Shown piece after piece: positions 1 through 7,898 of a stretch of 18,487 nt of DNA. The notes beneath the pieces were generated by a model. It was not told the origin of the DNA, ran no database searches, and saw only the letters and a list, made by a program, of their open reading frames with translations. Positions within the stretch are counted from its first letter, which is position 1, and each line of letters starts with the position of its first letter. Position numbers and translations under genes: made by a program. Source of the stretch: Coraliomargarita_B sp046540835 (GTDB lineage: Bacteria; Verrucomicrobiota; Verrucomicrobiia; Opitutales; Coraliomargaritaceae); the NCBI GenBank assembly GCA_046540835.1, contig JBKHEL010000058.1, forward strand, positions 1 to 18,487. Reading direction: 5' to 3'.

Positions 1-62
1 TCGGCATCGAGTTCAGCCGCACCCGGCGAGCCCTGCTCCGCTGGGAAGTGGAGACCCTCTGA
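1..62 (+). CDS. C-terminal fragment of an unrecognised protein
   Basis: An open frame runs in from the left edge and stops at the TGA at 60-62. It gives only 19 readable residues, GIEFSRTRRALLRWEVETL. The 'GIEF' start is reminiscent of the last strand of PilZ-like domains, but the piece is far too short to assign. It is on the same strand as the chemoreceptor that starts 160 bp downstream, so it could be the preceding gene, but it could also be a chance open frame. Confidence is limited because 20 codons without a stop are not unusual in GC-rich DNA. Confidence 0.35.
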   Translation, partial: GIEFSRTRRALLRWEVETL

Positions 63-221
63 GCCCGTCTTTGAAGTGGCAGGAGGCGAGGAAATGTCCT
101 TGATCTATTTTTTCAACCCAGGTAAAGATTCTTCGTAAGGATGAGGATCCAGTTCCGATCTTGAAAATCCATTCTTATTTTATTTTGCCCTCAAAAATCA
201 CGCTTACTCGCTTCCTCTCGT
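63..221 (+). other. Leader region of the first chemoreceptor gene
   Basis: This 159 bp gap is clearly more AT-rich than the genes around it, especially at 100-200, as expected of a promoter and 5' leader. It holds an AGGAGG at 81-86 placed seven bases before an ATG at 94 that opens a 14-codon frame (94-138, MSLIYFFNPGKDSS). A TTGATC at 100-105 lies 17 bp before TAAAGA at 123-128, a poor sigma-70 pair. TAAG at 136-139 and TCCGATCT at 154-161 form a poor, one-base-short match to the flagellar sigma-28 consensus. No Shine-Dalgarno sequence precedes the ATG at 222. No element is convincing enough to call individually. Confidence 0.4.
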
Positions 222-2285
222 ATGAAATCCATCAGTATTGCCAAAAAAATGGTGCTCGGTTTCGGTGCCGTCATTCTCGTCATGATCAGCCTCGGTCTCG
301 TCTCGATCACAGAAATGAGGTCCGCTGAATCCGAAGCAACAATTATAAGGGAGCACATTGTCCCAATCAACACTTCTGCAGTGAACCTGCTGGAAGTCAT
401 GGATGAGTTTCGCCTCAACGCCCGGGTCTATGGCATCACAGGAAGCGAGGACTCGCTCCAGTTGACCATGGATGGCCTGGAAGCGGTCAATTCGGAGTAT
501 GATGTTTTAGTCGAGCTCAAAGAGAAAATCCTCAGAGATTTTCCGGATAACAAGCTTTTCTCCAGAATTGAGGAGGTCGTGGCTGGTTTTGGCAAAAGCC
601 TGGATGCTTACACCCCCGTCTTGGAGGCGACGATTGCCGGGCAAAAAGTGATGGCTGAGGAGCAGGCAGTCATGCGCAGGGAGGGGGATGAAGCGGTGGC
701 GCAGATCAGAGAGATCGCAGCAGATTTGCGAAGTGCCCAGATTAAAGAACTGGAGAGCGAAGACGCCGATGCGGCTCGTATCGATCAAATCGTTAGGCTG
801 AACGCCGAGGTGAGTGATGTGTTGGATCTCATCAACCAGGTGCAGCAGGCAAACTATCGCAGCCGTGCTGAGTTGGACCCTTCGATTCTGGAAGGGGTGA
901 TGGGGCAGTTGGATGAGGTGCAGGCGATGCTTGATGAAGTCGCACCGAAGCTGGAGTTCGAGCGAAACAAGTCGCAGCTTGAGCGGGCATCCCGGGCGCT
1001 TTCCGAATATGAGAACCAGGCGACGCAATATCTCTCAAGCACCGTGAAACTGGAGGAAATTAACCAGCAGCGGGCAACGCTCGGCGAGGAGTCCGCAGCG
1101 GCGACAATTGCGATCGTCGACTATGCGGATGAGCTGATTAATTACGAAGTTGCAGCGATTGACGGAGTCCTGGAAAGAGGTGAAATCGTTCTCATCGTGG
1201 GCTTGGTCATTGCGGTGCTGCTCGGACTTGCGGCAGCCTTCCTGATCACCCGCGCGATTACCCGTCCGCTCTACGAAGTGGCCGGAGTGGTCAAAGCCGT
1301 CGCCAGCGGAGACCTGACTCGCACCTCGCAGATCGACCAGGGCGACGAGATAGGCCAATTGGCCGAAGCGATCAATCGGATGGTGCGTAACTTACGGAAG
1401 GTGATAGAAGACATCGACCAGAACGCAAACGGACTCGCGACCTCGTCAGAGGAGCTTTCGGCGACGTCTACACAGCTTGCGTCCAGCTCCGAAGAAATGA
1501 CGAATCAGTCGAACACGGTGGCTTCTGCCGGCGAGGAGCTCTCCGTCAACATCTCGGGCATGCGTGACAATGCGGAGAAGCTTTCCGGATCCGCGAATTC
1601 CGTGGCGGCGGCGATTGAGGAAATGAGCGTGAGCGTGCGTGAGGTGGCGGAGAGTTGTGCGAAGGAGTGTGAAATTGCGCAAAGGGCGGATGAGCGCACC
1701 GACGAAACCCGGGCGGTCATGCATAAGCTGGGTGAGTCTGCCGACGAGATTGGCAAGGTGATCGAGCTGATCAGTAATATTGCGGATCAGACGAACCTGC
1801 TCGCGCTCAATGCGACCATCGAGGCGGCCAGCGCGGGAGAAGCGGGCAAAGGCTTCGCTGTGGTGGCGAGTGAAGTGAAGCAGCTGGCTCGCCAGACGGC
1901 AGATGCGACAGACCAGATTTCGAAACTGATCGGTGAGATCCAATCCAACACCAGCGGATCGGTTGATGCGATCGAGGAAGTTAGCGCCATCATTAAGGAA
2001 GTGAGCGAGATTTCCACCTCGATTGCTTCTGCGGTTGAGGAGCAGTCTTCGACCTCTCAGGAAATGGCAAAAACGATGAGTGAGTCTTCCGAATCCACCC
2101 GTGACCTTGCTTCCAGCATCTCCGAGTCAGCGACTGCAGCCACCGAGGTTTCCTCCAATATGGCAGGCATCAATGAAGCGGCGAAACAAGTTTCATCCGG
2201 TGCTGCGGATACTCAGGAAAATTCGGGTGCTCTCGCGAAAATGGCCGCGCAGCTCCGCGAAATCATCGGCCACTTTAAGGTTTAA
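222..2285 (+). CDS. Methyl-accepting chemotaxis protein with large helical periplasmic domain
   Basis: This is a transmembrane chemoreceptor of 687 residues that would control CheA through CheW. One membrane helix lies at about residues 9-29 and a second at about 321-343. Between them is a roughly 290-residue, almost entirely helical periplasmic domain. That is longer than a classical four-helix-bundle sensor and closer in size to the helical bimodular (HBM) type; its ligand cannot be read from sequence. A HAMP domain follows (about 344-395, with DLTRT and GDEIGQLAEAINRMV). The cytoplasmic coiled coil runs from about 400 to the end, with the conserved hairpin tip from N519 (NIADQTNLLALNATIEAAS). 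There is no CheR/CheB-tethering pentapeptide; the protein ends in GHFKV. Its TAA overlaps the stop of the convergent cheR. The first methionine sits directly before a basic segment and the first helix, which supports the start. Confidence 0.95.
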   Translation: MKSISIAKKMVLGFGAVILVMISLGLVSITEMRSAESEATIIREHIVPINTSAVNLLEVMDEFRLNARVYGITGSEDSLQLTMDGLEAVNSEYDVLVELKEKILRDFPDNKLFSRIEEVVAGFGKSLDAYTPVLEATIAGQKVMAEEQAVMRREGDEAVAQIREIAADLRSAQIKELESEDADAARIDQIVRLNAEVSDVLDLINQVQQANYRSRAELDPSILEGVMGQLDEVQAMLDEVAPKLEFERNKSQLERASRALSEYENQATQYLSSTVKLEEINQQRATLGEESAAATIAIVDYADELINYEVAAIDGVLERGEIVLIVGLVIAVLLGLAAAFLITRAITRPLYEVAGVVKAVASGDLTRTSQIDQGDEIGQLAEAINRMVRNLRKVIEDIDQNANGLATSSEELSATSTQLASSSEEMTNQSNTVASAGEELSVNISGMRDNAEKLSGSANSVAAAIEEMSVSVREVAESCAKECEIAQRADERTDETRAVMHKLGESADEIGKVIELISNIADQTNLLALNATIEAASAGEAGKGFAVVASEVKQLARQTADATDQISKLIGEIQSNTSGSVDAIEEVSAIIKEVSEISTSIASAVEEQSSTSQEMAKTMSESSESTRDLASSISESATAATEVSSNMAGINEAAKQVSSGAADTQENSGALAKMAAQLREIIGHFKV

Positions 2286-3124
2286 CAAGCTTTTAGGCTA
2301 TAATAGATGGCCCGCAGGTGGCGGTTGGGCTGGTAGATCGGGCAGAGCGAGGCGATGGACTCGGTGGAGCCGACGACCAGGGCACCCTGTGGGTCGAGGC
2401 GCTGGGCGATGCGGTTGAAGAGGCTGATTTTGTCGGCTTCGTTGAAGTAGATGGCGACGTTGCGGCAGAAGATGATATCGAAGGTGCCGACCCGGGAGAA
2501 GTCTTCGAGCAGGTTGAGCTGGGAGAAGGAGGCGAGGGCGCGGATCTCGTCGTTGATCTTCCAGTTGTCCCCGACCGGCAGAAAATATTTTTGGCGGAGG
2601 TTGGGCGGGAGGCCGCGCTCGACCTCGAAAGACTTGAATTCGCCCTTGCTGGCGGCGGCGATGGCCTCGTTGGAAATATCGGTCCCGTGGATACGGATTT
2701 TGTAGCGGGGGTTGGTGCCGAGGAGCTCCCGCAGCACGATGCCGATGGTGTAGACCTCCTGTCCGGAGGAGCAGGCGGCGCTCCAGATGCGGATGGGGAT
2801 GGTGCCCCGGGGCGAGCGTGCCTGGACCCGGTCGATCAGTTCGGGGATGAGTTTGTTCTGCAGCAGGCTGAAGGGCGAGCCATCGCGGAAGAAGGAGGTC
2901 TCCCGCGTGGTCATCCGCTCGACGACCTGCTTTTTCAAGTGGCCGGTGAAATCGGTCTTGGTCTTCTGCAGCAGCTCACGGAAGGACCGGCAGCCGAGCG
3001 ACTCCGCCAGTTTACCCAAGCGGGTCTCAACCAGATAGCCCTTTGTGCTGTTTAGGCGGATGCCACAGAGCGAGGCAATGTAGTCGGACCAGGCTGTCAG
3101 CTCGTCTGGGGTGATCTTCAGCAT
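2282..3124 (-). CDS. cheR: Chemotaxis protein methyltransferase CheR
   Basis: CheR transfers methyl groups from S-adenosylmethionine to glutamates of chemoreceptors, which together with CheB sets adaptation. The 280-residue length is normal. The N-terminal helical domain carries the receptor-recognition region with TTRETSFFRD at 72-81 (family form TTNETxFFR). The SAM-binding motif is IWSAACSSGQEVYTIGI from residue 113. The typical FDIIFCRNVAIYF is at about 215-227, and GSTESI appears near the C-terminus. No TPR or PAS extension is present. The start codon lies inside the end of cheB (7 bp overlap), so translation is probably coupled. It is the last gene of the leftward operon, and its stop codon overlaps that of the convergent chemoreceptor, leaving no room for a terminator between the two. 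Confidence 0.96.
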   Translation of the reverse strand: MLKITPDELTAWSDYIASLCGIRLNSTKGYLVETRLGKLAESLGCRSFRELLQKTKTDFTGHLKKQVVERMTTRETSFFRDGSPFSLLQNKLIPELIDRVQARSPRGTIPIRIWSAACSSGQEVYTIGIVLRELLGTNPRYKIRIHGTDISNEAIAAASKGEFKSFEVERGLPPNLRQKYFLPVGDNWKINDEIRALASFSQLNLLEDFSRVGTFDIIFCRNVAIYFNEADKISLFNRIAQRLDPQGALVVGSTESIASLCPIYQPNRHLRAIYYSLKAC

Positions 3125-4224
3125 GGGCGGAGTGAGAACAAACCGAGAATTGCGGCAGGGATCTGATCGAGCGGCAGCTGCTGATCGACGACCCCGGTGG
3201 CCACGACCTCCTTGGGCATGCCGTAGACGACGCAGCTGGCCTCATCCTGCGCGAGGATCGTTGAGCCCTGGCGCTTGAGCAGGCGGCAGCCGAGCGCGCC
3301 ATCGTTGCCCATGCCGGTCATGATCACGCCGCAGGACTTGCCCGGAAACTCATTGGCGGCGGAGCGAAAAAGCACATCGACGGAGGGGCGGCAGTTGTTT
3401 TCCGGTGGATCATCGGTGACGCGCATGCTGATGCCCGCTGCGCTGCGGGCCAATTTGAGGTGTTGCCCCCCCGGCGCGAGATAGACGTGCCCGGCCCGCG
3501 CGATCGCACCGTCGGTGGCCTCTGCGATGGGAACCTTGGCCTTTTTACTCAGGCTCTCAGCCAGGTAGCCGGTGAAGAGGCGCGGCATGTGTTGGACGAT
3601 AAAGATGGGAACCGGCAGCGTCGCGGGAAAAGCGGGCATGATCGTCGCAAGTGCATTCGGCCCCCCGGTGGAGATTCCGATCAGGATCATCTCCGGGCGT
3701 TTGCCCTGCGGAGCCGATGCCGGGGGGCGGGGGGTCGGCCTTGGCACCGGTGGCGGTGTCTGCCGGGGCGTCGCCGCAGGAGGCTGGGGTGTCAAAACAC
3801 TCGGAGGGGCGGCCCGATTCCGCCGGTTTTGCCAGGATTGGATGATCGATGCCAGGTCGGTGCTGAGGCGTTGCAGTTGTGCTTCGGGCGAGCCGGCACC
3901 GGTCTTTGTGACAAAGTCGAAGGCACCGGCTTCGAGCGCTTTGATCGTGAGCTCACCCCCGCGCTCGGTGAAGGAACTCACCATGATGGCGGTTGCGGGG
4001 GACCTGCGCTGGCGCATCTCCTCCAGCACCTGAATGCCGTTCAGGTCCGGCATTTCCAGGTCGAGTGTCACCAGATCCGGATTGAGGCGCTCCATTTTCG
4101 AGAGAGCGGCCGCTCCGCTGTGTGCGGTCCCCACCACTTCGACGCCGTCGATCCGGCCCAGGGCCTCACTGACGATCCGGCGGTAGGTGATCGTGTCGTC
4201 AACGACAAGAACAGAGACGGCCAT
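3118..4224 (-). CDS. cheB: Chemotaxis response regulator protein-glutamate methylesterase CheB
   Basis: CheB removes methyl groups from (and deamidates) chemoreceptors when its receiver is phosphorylated by CheA. Of 368 residues, the receiver spans about 1-122, with acidic D9/D10, predicted phospho-acceptor D55 (LVTLDLEMPD), S83/S84 and K107. A proline-rich linker at about 140-175 joins it to the methylesterase domain. The catalytic triad is visible: S185 in GISTGGP, H212 in QHMP and D308 in GMGNDGA. The first base of the cheB ATG is the last base of the cheW TGA (TGATG), and its end overlaps the start of cheR by 7 bp, so cheW-cheB-cheR should be translated together. All key residues are intact. 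Confidence 0.97.
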   Translation of the reverse strand: MAVSVLVVDDTITYRRIVSEALGRIDGVEVVGTAHSGAAALSKMERLNPDLVTLDLEMPDLNGIQVLEEMRQRRSPATAIMVSSFTERGGELTIKALEAGAFDFVTKTGAGSPEAQLQRLSTDLASIIQSWQNRRNRAAPPSVLTPQPPAATPRQTPPPVPRPTPRPPASAPQGKRPEMILIGISTGGPNALATIMPAFPATLPVPIFIVQHMPRLFTGYLAESLSKKAKVPIAEATDGAIARAGHVYLAPGGQHLKLARSAAGISMRVTDDPPENNCRPSVDVLFRSAANEFPGKSCGVIMTGMGNDGALGCRLLKRQGSTILAQDEASCVVYGMPKEVVATGVVDQQLPLDQIPAAILGLFSLRPC

Positions 4225-4697
4225 CAGTCGCTGTTTTTCTCCGCTTCATCCGCGAGGATGGCGTGGGGGTTCAGGATGGTCACGAGCCGCTCGCCGACGC
4301 GCACGACACCCTGCATGTAAACGGCCAGTCTCCGGTCGATATTTGAGGGGATCGGCTGCACCTGATCCTCACTGATGTGCACGACGTCGTCCATCGCATC
4401 GACCAGAAGTCCAATCTGCTCCTGCTCATAGGGCACGATCAGAATGGGGCGGTTGTCCGTCTCTTCGATTCCGTTGATCCCCAGACGCCCGGCCAGATCG
4501 ATCACCGTGACGATTTTTCCGCGCAAGTTGATGATGCCGACCACAAAAGGATCCGCGCGGTGCACCGGCGTGTAGCGCTGCAGGCGGATCACCTCTTTGA
4601 GCAGGAGGGAGTTCAGCCCGTAGGCCACGCCGTTTAGGCTGAAGGTAGCGAGCATCTCAATCGGTTTGCGCGCAGAGACTGGAGCGAGATCATTCAT
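4224..4697 (-). CDS. cheW: Chemotaxis coupling protein CheW
   Basis: CheW is the adaptor that links chemoreceptor tips to the CheW-like domain of CheA in the signalling array. It is a single CheW domain of 157 residues, the usual size. The hallmark stretch GIINLRGKIVTVIDL is at about residues 54-68, with the conserved arginine at R59 that contacts receptor or CheA. The start overlaps the end of cheA by 8 bp and the stop overlaps the cheB start by one base. A second in-frame ATG is not close by, and the N-terminus (MNDLAPVSARKP) is a short flexible tail before the first strand, so the chosen start is reasonable. Confidence 0.96.
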   Translation of the reverse strand: MNDLAPVSARKPIEMLATFSLNGVAYGLNSLLLKEVIRLQRYTPVHRADPFVVGIINLRGKIVTVIDLAGRLGINGIEETDNRPILIVPYEQEQIGLLVDAMDDVVHISEDQVQPIPSNIDRRLAVYMQGVVRVGERLVTILNPHAILADEAEKNSD

Positions 4698-7600
4698 GAG
4701 CAGGCAGGGGTAGATGGTTCATAATCGCGGTGCGGAGCTTGTCGCCATCAAGTTTGATCTGGTATTCTGTGACGCCGGCCTGGAGGCCGCGCTTGATATC
4801 TTCCTCATCGGCGAGGGTGGTGACGGCGATAATCGGCAGTTCCCCGAGTTGTGAGTGGGCGCGCACCTGGCGGGTCAGCTCAAGCCCGCCCATGCGGGGC
4901 ATTTCGAGGTCGGTGACCAGCAAATCGAATGCGCCGGGATCCGCTTCGAGGATCTCCCAGGCGGCCTGCCCATCCTCGGCCGAGGTGACGTCGAGCCCCT
5001 CGGCCTTGAGCAGGGTTTCCAGCTGGTGGCGGAAGAAATGGGAGTCCTCGACGATCAGCACGCGGCCGAGTGCCTCAGCGCCCGGGTCGTCGATCGCTGC
5101 GCCCGGCAGGTCGGACGCGCTGGATGAATGCCCGCCCAGCGCGGGTCGTGCGCGGAGGGCTTCCGGGTCGATCTCGGCCGCGTTCAGCAGCAGGGTGGTC
5201 TTTCCGTTGACGCGGACGGTCCCGGAGATGCCCCGCTGCGCCCGGTGTGCGTCCACCCGCAGGGCCTGCTGGGTGACGTCGACCGGCAGCGAGCCAAGCA
5301 GCCCGTATTCCGTGCCATTGGCCCCGCCGAGAACGAGCACGATGAGAGCCGCCTCGTCCGGGATAGTCTCCACCTGCGCCAGGTCCGAGAGGCAGACCAG
5401 GGGCAGCTCGCCGTCGAGATACTGCATGGCGCGGATGCCGCCGAGATTTTCCACCTGGTCTGCCTCGATGCGCTCGATTCGCTTGATCTGGTGGAGGGGA
5501 ATCGCGCAGGGCTCGTTCGCACCGTTTTGGAAGACCAGTAATTGCATCTCGTCCGTATCCCGGCCCGAAGCCTGGGTGTCGGCCAGTTCCTGCGCCCGCT
5601 CTGTCTGTTCGAGCGACTCGAGCCCGGCCAGCCCGGCCAGCCCATTGACATCGAGAATCATCGCCACCCGGCCATTGCCCAGCACCGTGGCACCGGCGTA
5701 TTCCGGGCAATTGCGCAGGTGGCGGCCCAGCGGGCGCACGACGATCTCCTCCGTATCGAAGAGTTGGTCGATGAAGACGCCGTAGGTCAGCTTGCTCGAT
5801 TCGACAATCACCAGGGTGAGGGTGCGATCCTCCGGCAACGGGATATCCTCGCCGCGCACGAGTGCGGGCAGATAAACAACCGGAATGAGCCGATCCCGGA
5901 TGGAGATCGCGAAGCGGTTACTGATCCGCTCGATCCTCTTTTCGCGCTCGTCTGCCTCCAGGCGAATGAGCTCCTGGATATTGGTCTGCGGTATGGCAAA
6001 CAGCTCTTCGCCACTGCCGACCAGCAGCGTGGGCATGATCGCCAGGGTAAGCGGCAGGCTGACGCGGAAGCGCGTGCCCACACCCACCTCTGACTCAATG
6101 TCCACCTGGCCGCCCAGGCGATCGATGTTCGTTTTCACCACATCCATCCCAACGCCGCGCCCCGAGACATCGGTGATCTGCTCGGCCGTCGAAAGTCCGG
6201 GCAGGAAGATCAGCTGGAGCTTCTCCTTTTCGGAGAGCCGGGCCACGACATCGGCTGCGATTTTGCCTTTTCGCACGGCGGAATCGGCGATGAGCTCCGG
6301 GTCCATGCCCTTGCCGTCGTCGGCGATTTCGATGACGACATGGCCGGCCTGGTGGCGCGCCGTCACGGCGACGCAGCCCGTGGCTGGCTTGCCGGCGGCC
6401 TCACGCTCGGCGGGCGATTCGATGCCGTGGTCGGCCGAGTTGCGGATCATGTGGGTGAGCGGGTCGCCGATCCCCTCGATGATGGTCTTGTCCATCTCGA
6501 CGTCGTCACCAACGGTTTCCAGCTGGATCTTTTTGCCATTCGAGGCGGCAATATCGCGCACCAGTCTGGGGAGCTTGGAAAAGACGTTGCCCACCGGCTG
6601 CATACGCGTCTGCATGATGCTCTCCTGCAGCTCCGAGCTCACCGTGTTGATCCGGCTGGCGGAGGACTCTGTGAGTTTCTCATCCTTGATCCGCAGCGCC
6701 TCGATCATCTCGTTGCGGGCCAGCACCAGTTCCCCGGCCAGGCCCATCAAATTTTCCAGGACCGAGACGCTGACGCGGACCGTTTCTTCCACCGGGGTCG
6801 AAGCGCTCCGCTCGCCTGCGCGCTCCTGGCGGGTGACCCGCGCGTTTTCAGGCTGAGGCTTTTCGGGTTTGGACTCCGGGCGCGTGGCCACCTGGCCTTC
6901 CCCGCTCGTGGCCAGCGAGGAGGCTTCCTGCGGGCTATCTTCAGGCGCTGCTGCGGATTTCGCGGCCCGCTCCGGTTCCGGCGCTTCGGGTGACCTGGGC
7001 GCATCCGGCCCGGCCCGCTCAGTCGGGGGCTCCCGGTTGAACTCTCCTTCCGGATTTGGCGGGGGCATGATTTTCCCCGGATCCTGCGGGTCGATCAAAA
7101 GGTGAATGTTCTCCAGCGGCACCCCTTCAAACAGCCCGTCGACGAATTCCGGGCCGACGATGGTGCTGTAGAGCAGCTCCAGCGGGACGACTTTTGAGGG
7201 TTCGTCGTCGAGCGTGCCGACTGCCGCGAGGTTGAACTGCGAGGCGAGGATGGTGCCGGCCGAGGTCACCTCCTTGATAAAGTCGTAGGGGCGGCAACCG
7301 CGCGCTTCGATGTGGTGGATCAGGTCGAGCCGCACCAGATAAACAAAATAGCCCTGCCGCGCCGACTGCGCCAGATCGTAGCTGTTGACATCGATCCGCC
7401 AGCTGCCGTCGTCGCTGCTCACCGAGACGGTCTCCTGGAGCGAGGCTTTTTCCTCAGCCGGTAGATTGCCGGAGAGGATTTCGGTGAGTGCTTTCAGCAG
7501 GTCTGTGTTGTCCGATTCCTCGCTGTTGGCGTAGTCGTTCAGAAGATCTCTCAGGCGGTCGAAGGACTGCAGCAGGATGTTGATCAGCTCGGGGTCGGGG

Positions 7601-7854
7601 TGGATTTCCTTGGAGCGCACCCGGTCGAGCACGTTTTCGGTCTTGTGTGCGAGTTCCTGGATCGCACTCAGGCCCATGAAGCCAGCGCCCCCTTTGATGG
7701 AGTGGGCCGCGCGGAAGACCGTATTGACCAGTTCATCCACGTCACCGTCCGCGTTTTCCTCGATTTTCAGCAGGTCGCTTTCGATGGTTTCCAGGTGCTC
7801 GCGGCATTCCAGGATAAATTCCTTCAGGATTTCGTCATCTTCCAGGGGCGGCAT
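4690..7854 (-). CDS. cheA: Chemotaxis histidine kinase CheA with two CheW-like domains and a C-terminal receiver
   Basis: CheA autophosphorylates in response to receptor state and passes phosphate to receivers. At 1054 residues it is well above a classical CheA (about 650). Domains in order: Hpt (about 1-130) with phospho-acceptor H51 in AAHSIKGGAGFMG; a globular stretch at about 152-255 that does not look like a standard P2 domain; a Pro/Glu/Ala-rich linker at about 256-358; the dimerisation domain (about 359-425); the ATPase with N box HMIRNSADHG at 468-477, G1 DDGKGM at 512-517 and G2 GRGVGM at 565-570; a first CheW-like domain (about 600-745); a second, more divergent one (about 768-900); and a receiver (about 930-1050) with predicted D982. 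The receiver has IKLD in place of the usual KP loop. It follows the kinase-STAS gene by 44 bp and overlaps cheW by 8 bp. Confidence 0.96.
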   Translation of the reverse strand: MPPLEDDEILKEFILECREHLETIESDLLKIEENADGDVDELVNTVFRAAHSIKGGAGFMGLSAIQELAHKTENVLDRVRSKEIHPDPELINILLQSFDRLRDLLNDYANSEESDNTDLLKALTEILSGNLPAEEKASLQETVSVSSDDGSWRIDVNSYDLAQSARQGYFVYLVRLDLIHHIEARGCRPYDFIKEVTSAGTILASQFNLAAVGTLDDEPSKVVPLELLYSTIVGPEFVDGLFEGVPLENIHLLIDPQDPGKIMPPPNPEGEFNREPPTERAGPDAPRSPEAPEPERAAKSAAAPEDSPQEASSLATSGEGQVATRPESKPEKPQPENARVTRQERAGERSASTPVEETVRVSVSVLENLMGLAGELVLARNEMIEALRIKDEKLTESSASRINTVSSELQESIMQTRMQPVGNVFSKLPRLVRDIAASNGKKIQLETVGDDVEMDKTIIEGIGDPLTHMIRNSADHGIESPAEREAAGKPATGCVAVTARHQAGHVVIEIADDGKGMDPELIADSAVRKGKIAADVVARLSEKEKLQLIFLPGLSTAEQITDVSGRGVGMDVVKTNIDRLGGQVDIESEVGVGTRFRVSLPLTLAIMPTLLVGSGEELFAIPQTNIQELIRLEADEREKRIERISNRFAISIRDRLIPVVYLPALVRGEDIPLPEDRTLTLVIVESSKLTYGVFIDQLFDTEEIVVRPLGRHLRNCPEYAGATVLGNGRVAMILDVNGLAGLAGLESLEQTERAQELADTQASGRDTDEMQLLVFQNGANEPCAIPLHQIKRIERIEADQVENLGGIRAMQYLDGELPLVCLSDLAQVETIPDEAALIVLVLGGANGTEYGLLGSLPVDVTQQALRVDAHRAQRGISGTVRVNGKTTLLLNAAEIDPEALRARPALGGHSSSASDLPGAAIDDPGAEALGRVLIVEDSHFFRHQLETLLKAEGLDVTSAEDGQAAWEILEADPGAFDLLVTDLEMPRMGGLELTRQVRAHSQLGELPIIAVTTLADEEDIKRGLQAGVTEYQIKLDGDKLRTAIMNHLPLPAHE

Positions 7855-7898
7855 AATAGATCGGGGGTTCGGGTGGGGGAGCTGGTTCGGGCAGGGCC

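Noticed and set aside
136..161. Possible sigma-28 (flagellar) promoter before the first chemoreceptor
   Set aside because: TAAG and TCCGATCT match only part of the consensus and the spacing is one base short (14, not 15).
2318..3055. Long plus-strand open frame opposite cheR (245 codons)
   Set aside because: It lies wholly antisense to cheR, has an Asp/Gly/Glu/Val-rich composition typical of a shadow frame in GC-rich DNA, and matches no family I know.
3460..4320. Long plus-strand open frame opposite cheB and cheW (286 codons)
   Set aside because: It is antisense to intact cheB with all catalytic residues and crosses a gene junction; its composition is Arg/Gly-rich without domain pattern.
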